Positions 20,609-30,015 of a stretch of 64,000 nt of DNA are shown piece after piece. The notes under the pieces are model-generated. The model made no database searches, was not told the DNA's origin, and worked only from the letters and a program-made list of their open reading frames with translations. A program made the position numbers and the translations under genes. Location of the stretch: NCBI RefSeq assembly GCF_000350225.1, contig NW_005179196.1, positions 1 through 64,000 on the forward strand. Direction: 5' to 3'. The DNA is from Chondrus crispus (lineage: Eukaryota; Rhodophyta; Florideophyceae; Gigartinales; Gigartinaceae). Position 1 is the first letter of the stretch. Every line of letters begins with the position of its first letter.

Positions 20609-21814
20609 ATGACGTTTGACCGCCTGCCGCAGGCCGTGGCCTTTCTGCAGCAGCTCGTCGACAGCCACCCGGACACCGTGTATGGGTATTGCGCAATGGA
20701 CCGCACCGAGGCCACGTGGCCCGACGCACCCGCTAAGAGCCTCTACTCGGCAAACATCTTCAGCCCCGCCCTGCGGAGCGAGCCCAACTCCACGTCCACG
20801 AGCTCCGGCGATGAGAAGGGCCTCTCCGCCGCAGAGCGGCAGCAAGCGGTTGCTGATATTGGGCACCACACAGTGACCAACTACTACCGGTGCACGTTTG
20901 ACGGGGCGGAGATTGAACTTGACAACTTTCGCGGGTGCTCCATGCAGCCGGAGCAGGTGGTCTTATTTGTGACGGATGACGAGTTTTTCAAAAGGGCGTC
21001 GCTCGTCGCGGAAGACCCCCTCAACCAGGTAAGGGTGGAGCTTCTCGCGCCGCGGCCTTCGACGTCGTCATCATCATCATCCTCGTCACTGATGCTGGAC
21101 GAGCGCAAGACAGGCGTCACGGCCGACTTATCGCTGAAGAACATCTCCGTCGTGGGCGGGTGCGCCGTGGTACAGGCGGTGGTAACGGCGGTGAGCCTAG
21201 GCGAGGCGGAATTCGTGCAGGCGATTTACCGAGACACGTACCTTGCCAAGCGCGCGGTGGCACTCGACGTACCGCGCTCCAAGCTGCCGTTCTACCCACT
21301 GGACAAGCAAACCAAAACGTTGCTGCGGCAGATGCCGTCGGCGATGTGGGTGGTGTCAACCAGCGCGGCCCACGGGGAGGATCTGGCGATGACGGCGACG
21401 TCCGTCACGGTGCCTGCGGCGGCGCGCGGGATGATGTGCTTCAATGTGGGGCACTCGAGCGCGTTCTACGCGGGGCTCGGCGGGGTCGGGGCGGGCGTGA
21501 GGCTGTTCGCGCTTTCGACAAGGCAGAAGGACATTGTCGAGCGGTACGTGACGAGGGCTGCGTTGGGGAAGGAGGATAGGACACGGGTGGAGGAAGAGTG
21601 CATGGTGGCGGCAAGTTGCACGATTGAGCATACCGAGGATGTGCAGGACCATCACATTGTTTTGACGAAGATTGACGGCGTCAAGGTGCCGGAGAAGGAC
21701 GAGGAGGGGTTGATGCCTTTGGTTTGGCAACACGGAAAGTTGATCACGGAAAGTCGATCACGTAGCGGTAGGCGCCGGGTGCTGAGAGTCGGCCCTTGTG
21801 CGCTACAGTATTAA
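20609..21814 (+). CDS. Flavin-reductase-like FMN-binding protein
   Basis: A 401-codon intronless gene. The C-terminal part (about residues 245-385) has the flavin_reduct pattern: MWVVSTSAAHGEDLAMTATS (split-barrel strand with the conserved Ala/Met-Thr-Ala-Ser-like segment), FNVGHSSAFYAGL, then VRLFALSTRQKDIVERY and a closing PLVWQHGKLI. Such domains bind FMN and reduce or transfer electrons from NAD(P)H. The N-terminal 240 residues (MTFDRLPQAVAFLQQLVDSH...) are not recognised and contain a poly-Ser linker at about residues 152-164. The start is the first ATG in a frame open further upstream. GC content is high, like other host genes here. It lies alone between a Harbinger-like fragment and CopiaB. 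The substrate is unknown. Confidence 0.75.
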   Translation: MTFDRLPQAVAFLQQLVDSHPDTVYGYCAMDRTEATWPDAPAKSLYSANIFSPALRSEPNSTSTSSGDEKGLSAAERQQAVADIGHHTVTNYYRCTFDGAEIELDNFRGCSMQPEQVVLFVTDDEFFKRASLVAEDPLNQVRVELLAPRPSTSSSSSSSSLMLDERKTGVTADLSLKNISVVGGCAVVQAVVTAVSLGEAEFVQAIYRDTYLAKRAVALDVPRSKLPFYPLDKQTKTLLRQMPSAMWVVSTSAAHGEDLAMTATSVTVPAAARGMMCFNVGHSSAFYAGLGGVGAGVRLFALSTRQKDIVERYVTRAALGKEDRTRVEEECMVAASCTIEHTEDVQDHHIVLTKIDGVKVPEKDEEGLMPLVWQHGKLITESRSRSGRRRVLRVGPCALQY

Positions 21815-22105
21815 ATTATATAAACGCTTTTTTAATTGAAACAAGGTCTTGAGCAAAGAAAAATGCAGCAACTCACAACTCAGAAATGGCCATTAGACTC
21901 GCCCCTCCCGGTGCACCGCCGTTCCCATCGCCGCCCTCTCGTTTCCCCCCCTTTCTATCCCGATCGCCTCCGCCGACGACACCCTCATCCTCACTGAAGG
22001 GAACGTCATCCAAGCCCTCGACGGTGAACAAAACACACACTCGTTCTCTCGTTCTCCCGCCATTTTTTGTACACGTACAAGTATGTGAAATGTATTGCAG
22101 AAGGG
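21815..22105. other. Interval before CopiaB, possible host exon relic
   Basis: An ATG at 21886 opens a Pro/Ser-rich frame that runs into the CopiaB LTR. A neighbouring frame reads SADDTLILTEGNVIQALDGE, which looks like genuine protein but has no ATG after its upstream stop. It may be the start of a host gene cut by the insertion; nothing recognisable resumes after 29537. Confidence 0.3.
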
Positions 22106-22110
22106 ACTTC

Positions 22111-22394
22111 TATGGTTGCGGGTGGTGGCAGCTCGTAGTATCCGCGCGTCGCGCAGCGGTAGGGCGAACGAGGGGGGGAACGATAGTCGCGAGAGAGGGA
22201 TGTGGCGCGGCGAAGAAGGAAGGGCACAATGTCCCCCGGGGTCGTAGCCTTGTCTGCCCCCCCCCGGTGCGCCGACCAATTCTGGTCGGCGCTATTTCAA
22301 TAAAATTGTAGACCTAAATTATCCGTCGGCAGCGCCGGTCGCCGCCGGCGCTTTAGCCCGCACACGTGGCCTATTACCACGTGGCCCAACTACA
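22111..22394 (-). repeat. CopiaB 3' LTR
   Basis: On the minus strand it begins TGTAGTTGGGCC and ends CGCAACCATA. It contains CACGTGG twice near its start. It is essentially identical to 29250-29532. Confidence 0.92.
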
Positions 22395-22405
22395 CACCCC
22401 CCGTT
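22395..22405 (-). promoter_or_regulatory. CopiaB polypurine tract
   Basis: On the minus strand AACGGGGGGTG immediately precedes the 3' LTR. Confidence 0.8.
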
Positions 22406-22653
22406 GGCATACTTCGGCGCCGTCGACGGCGGGGGGGCGTGCAACTAGGTCTCTCCCGACGCTGCTCCCGTGATCCGCACCGACGTATTCCAACACAAAC
22501 CCTTATCAATCCCCATCTCCCTTTTCCGCATCGGGTGCACGAACGCCGAGTTATACCGCGTCCCATTTCCTGCCCAGCCGCAACTCCTTGAATCCCTTCC
22601 GCAATTACCCCTCCAAATCTTCCTCGTGCGCTTTCCCGTCTTGGCGTATTGCA

Positions 22654-24129
22654 ATGCCTCGTGGTGTCTCGTCACGCAGCGCGCCCGTGCAGCAACACCC
22701 ATCCGGAAGGCAGCTGAATATGAGCCCGAGGGCCACGGTACCGACCGGGAGGGTAGCGACGGGTGCTCAGGGGCAGCGAGGCATCACCACTGTAACATGC
22801 AGAGGGAGGAAAGTCTCCTTCGCGAGCTTCACCACCGGACGGTTGGCGTCTACCGTGGACCTTTTCGAGAAGGACACAAGGACTACTGTGGGAGCGCGCG
22901 CGTTCTTCGAAGCGCTCCCCATCCCCAGCGACAACGTCGCGGCCCTGTCTGCTTGGGTCGCGGCGAGGCCTACAGCGCGCTTCGGATTGATGCAGCTCCG
23001 TCGACTTGGCTTCACCGACGACCTCCGTGCCGCAGACAAGTATTGGAAATCGAGATCGAAGAAGGTGATGGAAACTCATGAAGGCGGTGGCAGGGTAAGG
23101 AAATGTGGGGATGTCGGTAAGGAAGGGAAGGCGTATGAGATTCGCCGCGTCGCGTTCAGCTCAGGCCGGGACTCTCGATTCGTTGGAAGAGCGGGCCCCG
23201 GGTACTTCGCCTCCGACCTTCTTCGAGGGGGACCGTGTACGTTCTGGCCCATTGCGTTTCACACAATTGAAACGCATCGTCTAGGAGGGGATTCCACCCT
23301 GGACGCTGAGCTGGGCAGTGGGATTGAGTCGGACTTGGAAATATTTCCTGGACGGATTGGGCGGCAGGGGTGCTCGGTGGAACTTGTTTACAATCCGGGC
23401 CGGCAGGCAGCGTTTCTCGACGCACTCGACGATTGGTGCACGGAGCACCCTGACAGATTTTACACTCTGAGCTGTCCCGGTGATCGTGGTCCGTCAAGGC
23501 ATGCCGCCTCTCTGCATTCAAGCTTGCCGGTATTCGCAAGGTCCTGTCACGGCCAATGCTTGCGAGCAGCCTTGGCGAACGGCATCCATGCCCTGCAGGG
23601 ACCCGAAATCGCCCTCAGCATGCTTCAGCGGGGCGTAATGGCTTGTCGGAGCCTGGCAGACGCATCTGCCTGGGTGCAGAACAACATCAAGGTTCTGGGG
23701 CTCCGACAAATTAAAGTGGACCGGGGCATGACCGAGGAGGAGTGGTTGCGTTATCAACGGACCGGCATCTACCTCGTCCGGCTTTCTGGAATGAACCGCG
23801 ATGATGAGGAGGTTGACCACGTTGTTGCATACGACGCAGGCCGTCAGGTTGTCTTCGATTGCGTTGAGCGCTTTGCTCTTCGTGTCAGTTCCCAGATTTT
23901 TGACGTGTGCGTCGGGGACGACTCGCAATTCATGGGCATCTCCGAGATGAGGCTCCTCTACGCTCAAGAGGTAGGCAAGAGAGTGGCTTCTGGTAAGAAG
24001 AAGAAGCCGAATAAGCGCATCTCTTATAGCGTCAAGCGGGAGCGCAGGAGTGAGAAGAAGGGGAATGAAGCCAAGTTTACCCACAAGAAATCGAAAACGA
24101 AAAGCGTCATTATTGATGATGAGGAGTGA
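22654..24129 (+). CDS. Antisense accessory gene of CopiaB, papain-like cysteine-peptidase-like protein
   Basis: 491 codons, open on the plus strand inside a minus-strand copia element. The frame reaches back to a TTG at 22588; 22654 (MPRGVSSRSAP) is the first ATG. The N-terminal 70 residues are basic and Ser/Gly-rich. A candidate catalytic arrangement is visible: Cys302 in CHGQCLRAALANGI (Cys at the head of a helix), His389 in DHVVAYD, and Asp402 in VVFDC, 13 residues later. That spacing is common in papain-fold peptidases (C39-like, OTU-like and others). The C-terminal 50 residues are Lys-rich (KKKKPNKR, KRERRSEKK), suggesting nuclear targeting or nucleic-acid binding. It ends at 24129, one base from the last base of pol on the other strand, and AATAAA follows at 24132. 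Cysteine proteases occur in several transposon classes; their presence antisense in a copia element is unusual. The fold is inferred by eye and could be wrong. Confidence 0.6.
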   Translation: MPRGVSSRSAPVQQHPSGRQLNMSPRATVPTGRVATGAQGQRGITTVTCRGRKVSFASFTTGRLASTVDLFEKDTRTTVGARAFFEALPIPSDNVAALSAWVAARPTARFGLMQLRRLGFTDDLRAADKYWKSRSKKVMETHEGGGRVRKCGDVGKEGKAYEIRRVAFSSGRDSRFVGRAGPGYFASDLLRGGPCTFWPIAFHTIETHRLGGDSTLDAELGSGIESDLEIFPGRIGRQGCSVELVYNPGRQAAFLDALDDWCTEHPDRFYTLSCPGDRGPSRHAASLHSSLPVFARSCHGQCLRAALANGIHALQGPEIALSMLQRGVMACRSLADASAWVQNNIKVLGLRQIKVDRGMTEEEWLRYQRTGIYLVRLSGMNRDDEEVDHVVAYDAGRQVVFDCVERFALRVSSQIFDVCVGDDSQFMGISEMRLLYAQEVGKRVASGKKKKPNKRISYSVKRERRSEKKGNEAKFTHKKSKTKSVIIDDEE

Positions 24130-27100
24130 TCAATAAACTTGGGAGACCCTTTGTGATGACTTGAATGTCTCTGCGTCCAAGAATCCACTCCTCATCACGT
24201 CGTTTAGTTTCTTGAACATGTCCAAATTTCTCTTCGTGAGGGCGTCTGCGAAGTTCCGTTTTCCGGCTATCCATTGCATGACGCTGATCTCCCCGGTCTC
24301 ATATGAGTCCCTCATCCTTGCCACAGTGGGACGAAGACGATAGTCACTACCCTCGTGTAAGGTTGTCACCGTTGAGAACAGGCCATGAGAGTCGACCGTT
24401 AGCACAAACGGGAGAGGATGCTCTGCAGAAAACACCACTTTCAGTCTTTCCGCTATCATTGATCCCCGGTCAGCAGACGTGGCTGCAGCGAGTATCTCGG
24501 CGCCGATTGAGGAAAAGGCTACGCGAGTTTGCTTGCAGCTCAACCAGTCTATGACGTGATACAACCCCACACCCCCCGCTGGCAGGTATATACCCGAAAT
24601 ATAACCTGTCTGTCCATAAGAGGTCGACCCGTGACTCGCGTCCGAGAAGGCGAGGTACGAGGGTGTAACGTCGAGATTATTTGGAGAACGGAATGTGATG
24701 TCTGCTTCGAGTTTGTTGATTTCCACCAGTAACTTGTTTGCCGTAATTAGGTTTGAGACCTTGAGGCGTCCTACAGCTTGCTGCAGGAAACTGGCTGCGA
24801 AAGAAGCTTGAGGTAAAATACCGTGCCCCAGGAAGTTGAGCGATCCTGCGAGGCCTTGGTAGGCTGTGAGCTCTGTCGCCGTACATGGTGAATCGAACTG
24901 TTTGCGTCGCTCCCGAGTGACGGCAAGAGGCTTTATCGTTCCCAGGTATTCCTTCATGCTGATGTGAACTGTTCGATCGTCATTTTGATGTATGTGCAAC
25001 CTATTGAATATCAGGTCCCGACCAGTGACAAAACGACCAATCTCAAATCGTTTCAGCATGCTTTCATGGAATTCGTCAATGTCCTTCTGGGATCCAGCCA
25101 TGAGAAAGTCGTCGACAACTTTGCAAATGGCGAGGAGGATTCCTCCGTCTAGTCGGCGCTTGATGAACAGTTGAGGGAGTCCGGGCACTTCTATAATCCC
25201 TTGCCCAGACATCCACCGTTCGACTGCTAGCTGCCAAATTCGACCGGACTCTACGATGCCGTAGGCTGGCTTCAGCAGCTTCCAAATCCCTTTGTGCATG
25301 GATGTCCAGCCCTTTGGTGGCCTCACGTATATACTGCGAGTTAGCCAACCTCCCTGCATGTACGCACTTTTGACATCGATGGAGCCCAGGGCCATTCCGA
25401 GAATCGCCGCAATTGACAACACGATGCGGATAATCGGAAATTGCGCTGTTGCGGAGTCCTTGCGGACTTTTTCCTTATCCCGGTCACGATTGCCATGAGG
25501 GACGAGCCTACACTTCAACTTTAACTTGTCCGTCTCACCTTCGTGTTTCAACTGAAAGAAGTGATGAGACGAAATCAAGTTTGCATTCGGAGGAAGCCGG
25601 CTGATGTGGAGTTCTTCGTAAGCGCCATCGTAATTCTCCTTCTCCTTCGCAATGGACTTATCGATCACCCACTGAGGGACGAATTGGAGTTGATGTTCTG
25701 ACAGAGGTTTGTCCCCGAGGACTTCTCTTGCTCTTTGTAGGATCTCTTGTTCTGAAGTCTTGAGGGAGCAAGGAAAGTCTGGGGGCGACATAATCGGTAC
25801 ATTTCCGACATCCTTCGAGGGTTGCGGAGGTTTGTACTCTTTGGTAATGTCGTTCTGGTGTGAAGTTCCTCTTTCCTTTCTCCTTCCAAAGAGAGAGTGT
25901 GAGAACAACAGGGAAGAGTTTCCAACATCAACAGCAGGCTGCTCGAAACTGGAGCGCCGTGGCCGTGAGGGATTTCCGGCAAATAGAGTTAGGGAATTTG
26001 GATGTTTAGCCCACAGAGCGTGCTCCTTTTCAAAGAAATCTAAGGCCTCCACAGTGTCCGAAATTCCTCTGTCCTCCAGTTCTGTTGTATCCAAGTCAGG
26101 TACGGCTGGCTGGATGGCTTCCTCAGTCTCGTATTCCGGTGTGAATTTGATTCTTGCCCTCGGTTCGTCGGCTTCAGCATTCCACGGGAACATCGCCGGC
26201 AATGGAGAGTCTTCTCCGAGAATATCGCTTGGGACTTCAGGCGGTGCAGCCGGGTCTACTCCTGTGAACTCGTCTTCTTCCACTATAGAGGACGAGCGAG
26301 GAAAGACATAGTTCATTTTGTCAAGTTCTTGCAGGAGAGAAGACCTCGGCGCGACTCGCACATCCTCGAAGGCTGCCCGGATTGGCAGACCGTTGTGGCT
26401 AGGTTTGCTCGAGATTGAAACTGAATGTGGGTCTAGTTCTCGAACATATCCTTTCTCCCATTTCCCGAACTTCAGGCCTTTCTTGAAGTAATATACTGGA
26501 GTGTTTCTCTGAAGCAGGCATGGATCAATGGTGCGAGGATTCCTCGTCGTCTCTAGGAGCTGAAGCGCACGACGGGCCACTTGCTCTTCGTGTGCAGCTA
26601 TCAGCTCCTGTCTCACTCGAGACTGCGGAAGACCCCCCAGCGAAGGAGTGTAGCCCCTGGATAGCTCGAAGCTGCTCAGCTTCTTGTTGCCGTATAGAAT
26701 GTTGCTTATGAACGTCGCTCGCGACACAACATCATGCCGTCCTGTAGCAGCTCCTCGTTCTTGGGCGAAGTACTCGGCGTCTCTGATGAAACGTTCTGCG
26801 ATTAGACGAATCACTGCGTTTTTTCTTTCGACAATCCCGAGCTTATTATGGCGACGAGCCGGACGAGCTTCGAATCTGGCGCCAATGTAAGCGATGAACT
26901 CTTTGAACCTCCGGTTGTTGAACTCTTGGTCTGCTGATACAAGTTCAGGGGCTCCATGGACGTTGCACCATTGTGCCTCGAACTCCTTTGTGGCGAGGTC
27001 CATCTCCCTGGAGTCCAGGAGGGCGGTCACCGAGAATCCGGTGTGCACGTCGACCAGATGGAGTATCGGCTTCTTGCAGAGCTCGACAATGTACATGAAG

Positions 27101-28041
27101 TCAATCTGGACGTGGCTGTTGAAGGAGGCAAGGATCTTGCTAAAAGAGACCTTGCGAGAGATCAGTGGTCTCCCCGTAGATTTGCAAGAAGTGCACTTGC
27201 TTACGACGGTGCTCAGGGCTTGCCGCAGAATTGGAGTAAGAACTCCGCCTCTCTTGCAAAGCGTCAACATGTCCTGCAAAGGTAGATGGCTGAACCCATG
27301 AAGCCGGACGGCAAATTGTTTGGAAACCCTGCCATCCGAGAACCTCTCCCTCTTCAACGCTGATCGATCACCCTTTTTCACAAAAAGGGTCCGATACGTG
27401 GCAAAGTACGCCTTAAACGTTGACGTCTTGGATGGGACAATGAAGAGGTATGTTCTCTTGGCGTCCTTGTCTTCCAATGAGACGGGTTCGCTGTACGTCT
27501 GCAGCGTTAGCTGCTTTCTTGAAATGCCGCGAACCCCTGCGGGAATTACGAGAAGGTTCTCCGGACCCAGCAAACGAGATTGGTGAAGGATCTCGTTGCC
27601 GAGTAACAGGAAGCCGTTACCGGGTGTCAAATAGAACGGAATCTTGGCTTCCTGTCCGAAGACATCCTTGACCGGCATATCCCATATGGCGATGGTAAGT
27701 TCCGCTTCGCTGCAGTGCATGCCATACCCGTGGAAGAAAGGGTCGCAGTCCAAAAGTCGCAGCTCGAAGGAGATACCGAGAGCAAGGCACAACGCCGCCG
27801 CAGCTTCGATCCCTCCGACGCTGCGTGGACATCCGACGTCCAGAATCGGGTTAACGTCTTCGAGACCCGTTCTGACGTCTGACACGGCTCCACGATCCGA
27901 CATAAGGCTTAGATGTTTCCTTGTCCGGAGCTGGAGCCTGGGCGAAAAAAATTCTTTTGCTGCCTTTGTCCCTGGGAAGAAGTCATTTGGGTCGGATTGG
28001 GACGCCGCTTCGTCATGGTGTATTTGCTGGGAAATTTGCAA
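24130..28041 (-). CDS. CopiaB pol polyprotein
   Basis: One open frame of about 1,300 codons, overlapping the end of gag in another frame. It reads, in order: a protease-like segment (NPILDVGCPRSVGGIEAA), the pre-integrase zinc region with CTSC, the integrase core (VQIDFMYIVEL, ELVSADQEFNNRRF, RRHNKLGIVERKNAVIRL), a long linker, copia reverse transcriptase (IDVKSAYMQGGWLTRSIYVR, LLKPAYGIVESGRIW, and the Asp-Asp box in KVVDDFLMAGS) and RNase H (LAFSDASHGSTS, ending ADALTKRNLDMFKKL). The upstream limit is a TTG; expression probably needs read-through or frameshifting from gag, as in many retroelements. Its 3' end abuts the antisense gene. Confidence 0.9.
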   Translation of the reverse strand: MQISQQIHHDEAASQSDPNDFFPGTKAAKEFFSPRLQLRTRKHLSLMSDRGAVSDVRTGLEDVNPILDVGCPRSVGGIEAAAALCLALGISFELRLLDCDPFFHGYGMHCSEAELTIAIWDMPVKDVFGQEAKIPFYLTPGNGFLLLGNEILHQSRLLGPENLLVIPAGVRGISRKQLTLQTYSEPVSLEDKDAKRTYLFIVPSKTSTFKAYFATYRTLFVKKGDRSALKRERFSDGRVSKQFAVRLHGFSHLPLQDMLTLCKRGGVLTPILRQALSTVVSKCTSCKSTGRPLISRKVSFSKILASFNSHVQIDFMYIVELCKKPILHLVDVHTGFSVTALLDSREMDLATKEFEAQWCNVHGAPELVSADQEFNNRRFKEFIAYIGARFEARPARRHNKLGIVERKNAVIRLIAERFIRDAEYFAQERGAATGRHDVVSRATFISNILYGNKKLSSFELSRGYTPSLGGLPQSRVRQELIAAHEEQVARRALQLLETTRNPRTIDPCLLQRNTPVYYFKKGLKFGKWEKGYVRELDPHSVSISSKPSHNGLPIRAAFEDVRVAPRSSLLQELDKMNYVFPRSSSIVEEDEFTGVDPAAPPEVPSDILGEDSPLPAMFPWNAEADEPRARIKFTPEYETEEAIQPAVPDLDTTELEDRGISDTVEALDFFEKEHALWAKHPNSLTLFAGNPSRPRRSSFEQPAVDVGNSSLLFSHSLFGRRKERGTSHQNDITKEYKPPQPSKDVGNVPIMSPPDFPCSLKTSEQEILQRAREVLGDKPLSEHQLQFVPQWVIDKSIAKEKENYDGAYEELHISRLPPNANLISSHHFFQLKHEGETDKLKLKCRLVPHGNRDRDKEKVRKDSATAQFPIIRIVLSIAAILGMALGSIDVKSAYMQGGWLTRSIYVRPPKGWTSMHKGIWKLLKPAYGIVESGRIWQLAVERWMSGQGIIEVPGLPQLFIKRRLDGGILLAICKVVDDFLMAGSQKDIDEFHESMLKRFEIGRFVTGRDLIFNRLHIHQNDDRTVHISMKEYLGTIKPLAVTRERRKQFDSPCTATELTAYQGLAGSLNFLGHGILPQASFAASFLQQAVGRLKVSNLITANKLLVEINKLEADITFRSPNNLDVTPSYLAFSDASHGSTSYGQTGYISGIYLPAGGVGLYHVIDWLSCKQTRVAFSSIGAEILAAATSADRGSMIAERLKVVFSAEHPLPFVLTVDSHGLFSTVTTLHEGSDYRLRPTVARMRDSYETGEISVMQWIAGKRNFADALTKRNLDMFKKLNDVMRSGFLDAETFKSSQRVSQVY
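24132..24137 (+). terminator. Polyadenylation signal of the antisense gene
   Basis: AATAAA lies two bases after the TGA (24127-24129) of the plus-strand gene, inside the last codons of pol on the opposite strand. Confidence 0.55.
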
Positions 28042-29246
28042 CGCATATCTCCAGCATAGTGGTCTTCATCGCCGCAGTCAAAGCAGACTTGCCTCCGAAG
28101 GTTGGGGGGAGGAAGCGACTTCTCACTTGGTCCACCTTCCCCTCGACCTCTCTTTCCACGACGGGTCTTGTTGTTGATGTCATCCTTTGCATGCCTGATT
28201 TCACCTCGAGCACCCACTTTACGATCGGACCTGTATCCAACTGAAAATAGGGCTTGCTGCACGTTGCGTTGGACCAGAGATTCTACTTCTCTCATGCTCA
28301 TCGACGAAGAAGGGCTGAACGCCGTGAGAGTGAGGTTTCCAAGAACGGAAACGGCGTCATCAAGATTGAGTCGACAGGCTTGCTTTTTCGAAAGGATCCT
28401 TGACTCGACTGAGGCGTCAGAGGAGTTGGTTGCCGTCGGGATAACAATGCGTTCCAAGCATTCGGCGAACTTGTTAGACTCTGAAATAGCTCCTCGGCGA
28501 TACTTTTTCATGGCCCGCAACAACCCGTCCGCACCTTTAGACTGATTGTAGGAGAGCGGACCATGCAGATCCTCCAAAACTTGGTACTTCTGCTTCAAGT
28601 CTTCTACATCCTTCAAAAAGCTTCGGGGGACTTGCACGGTGTCTTGAGAGTCACTATTGTGACATTTTTCTCGATTTTCTGCAAGGGCAATTAGCTGAAG
28701 CTTTGCGTTGGTAAGCGTACCCTCCTCCAAGTTTGCATTATTGAGGAGAGTGATTGCCAACACCTCGGCGATTTGCGAGCCGCTAGTTACATTTGAATGC
28801 ATGAGGTGTTCGGCTGCAAGACCACGGAATCTTGAAACAAATACGGAGAGATCTTCATTCTTCTTTCTGCGACACGTCGTGACCTTATTATAAGAGTTGA
28901 TTAAACGGGTTACGACTGCAATGGGAGGATCGACGGCGATCAACTCCACAATGTCAGCCACAGCCGCAATCTGGTCCTCCTGCTTGTAGTCGATGATCTT
29001 CTTGGCCTGAGCTTCATCAACGATAGATTGTTGAGCGCTCGGAAGGCCGCGGTCGTACAAGACGCGCCCAAGTGTGGCAAAGATTGTCTTGTAGACCCGA
29101 TCAGGGCCCGAAAGAGCGGAGTGCTTGATAAGATCCACCCAGCGGTAGACCTTCTTGCGCCAATCCTGAAGATCACCATTCGGGTAAAAGAATGGGGGAT
29201 CTAAGCGCGAGCGCAGGTCTTTCTTTTCGTTCAACCCTGGGCCCAT
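27909..29246 (-). CDS. CopiaB gag
   Basis: The ATG at 29244-29246 (MGPGLNEKKDLRSRLDPP) lies within the primer-binding site, three bases after the 5' LTR. About 445 codons: a UBN2/gag-like capsid region (DWRKKVYRWVDLIKH, LRVFVSRF-type segment FVSRFRGLAAEHL), a charged linker and a zinc-knuckle-like CFDCGDEDHYAGDMRC. A frame open further upstream into the LTR is not likely used. Gag would form particles and package RNA. Confidence 0.87.
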   Translation of the reverse strand: MGPGLNEKKDLRSRLDPPFFYPNGDLQDWRKKVYRWVDLIKHSALSGPDRVYKTIFATLGRVLYDRGLPSAQQSIVDEAQAKKIIDYKQEDQIAAVADIVELIAVDPPIAVVTRLINSYNKVTTCRRKKNEDLSVFVSRFRGLAAEHLMHSNVTSGSQIAEVLAITLLNNANLEEGTLTNAKLQLIALAENREKCHNSDSQDTVQVPRSFLKDVEDLKQKYQVLEDLHGPLSYNQSKGADGLLRAMKKYRRGAISESNKFAECLERIVIPTATNSSDASVESRILSKKQACRLNLDDAVSVLGNLTLTAFSPSSSMSMREVESLVQRNVQQALFSVGYRSDRKVGARGEIRHAKDDINNKTRRGKRGRGEGGPSEKSLPPPNLRRQVCFDCGDEDHYAGDMRCKFPSKYTMTKRRPNPTQMTSSQGQRQQKNFFRPGSSSGQGNI

Positions 29247-29249
29247 AAC
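29237..29249 (-). promoter_or_regulatory. CopiaB primer-binding site, internal initiator tRNA-Met type
   Basis: Directly after the 5' LTR the minus strand reads GTTATGGGCCCAG, complementary to the anticodon arm of eukaryotic initiator tRNA-Met (CTGGGCCCATAAC). Drosophila copia is known to use such a tRNA fragment rather than the tRNA 3' end. Confidence 0.85.
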
Positions 29250-29532
29250 TATGGTTGCGGGTGGTGGCAGCTCGTAGTATCCGCGCGTCGCGCAGCGGTA
29301 GGGCGAACGAGGGGGGGAACGATAGTCGCGAGAGAGGGATGTGGCGCGGCGAAGAAGGAAGGGCACAATGTCCCCCGGGGTCGTAGCCTTGTCTGCCCCC
29401 CCCGGTGCGCCGACCAATTCTGGTCGGCGCTATTTCAATAAAATTGTAGACCTAAATTATCCGTCGGCAGCGCCGGTCGCCGCCGGCGCTTTAGCCCGCA
29501 CACGTGGCCTATTACCACGTGGCCCAACTACA
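29250..29532 (-). repeat. CopiaB 5' LTR
   Basis: 283 bp, matching 22111-22394 apart from one C in a homopolymer; followed by the target duplication ACTTC at 29533-29537. Confidence 0.92.
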
Positions 29533-29537
29533 ACTTC

Positions 29538-30015
29538 ACTATACATGTATATATCACTTTTCAGGAAATTTTGTCATGGAGTCTCACTGGATTTCACTTG
29601 CTCTAAATGTTAAGACATGTAGGTGTCACTGAGTGTATTCATGTCGAGCACGATGAATCATGTGATTCACAACCATACTGTTGTGCCTAACCAAGTTGTT
29701 TATTGGTGTCCAGGGGCGATGCCGATAATCCTCCCGACGTCACTGGAATCCATTTGATTCCACTCTCCGCATGACGAGAGTCCACTCGACTCCTCAGGAA
29801 TCCATCTGATGTCTCGTTCTCGTCTTCCTTCTCGCCCAGTTCCTTCCTTGATGTCATCTATCCTACTGGCCACAACTCTACGTTGTAATTGGTCTCGAAC
29901 AGCATATTACTGCCTTGCCTACTACCGAATGCAAGCGGTACTGCCTCTACGGTGTCACTCAAAAATATATATTGTTTTGGTTTTGGCTGCGGTGTCACAT
30001 GCAGAGCAGAAACGG
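29538..30015. other. Intergenic, no gene seen
   Basis: AT-richer sequence with scattered short frames and no domain. The plus-strand frame that continues into the minisatellites at 30016-30284 is most likely a repeat artefact. Confidence 0.6.

Larger units (their letters stand above)
22111..29532 (-). mobile_element. Ty1/copia element CopiaB, looks whole
   Basis: A 7.4-kb minus-strand element with 283-284-bp LTRs that differ, as far as I can see, only in the length of one C run. The 5-bp target duplication ACTTC is at 22106-22110 and 29533-29537. Gag and pol are each one long open frame, and a copia-type primer site and a polypurine tract are in place, so it looks whole with no obvious breaks and very recently inserted. 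Between pol and the 3' LTR it carries a plus-strand (antisense) gene of 491 codons, which is not part of the ordinary copia gene set. Confidence 0.93.
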
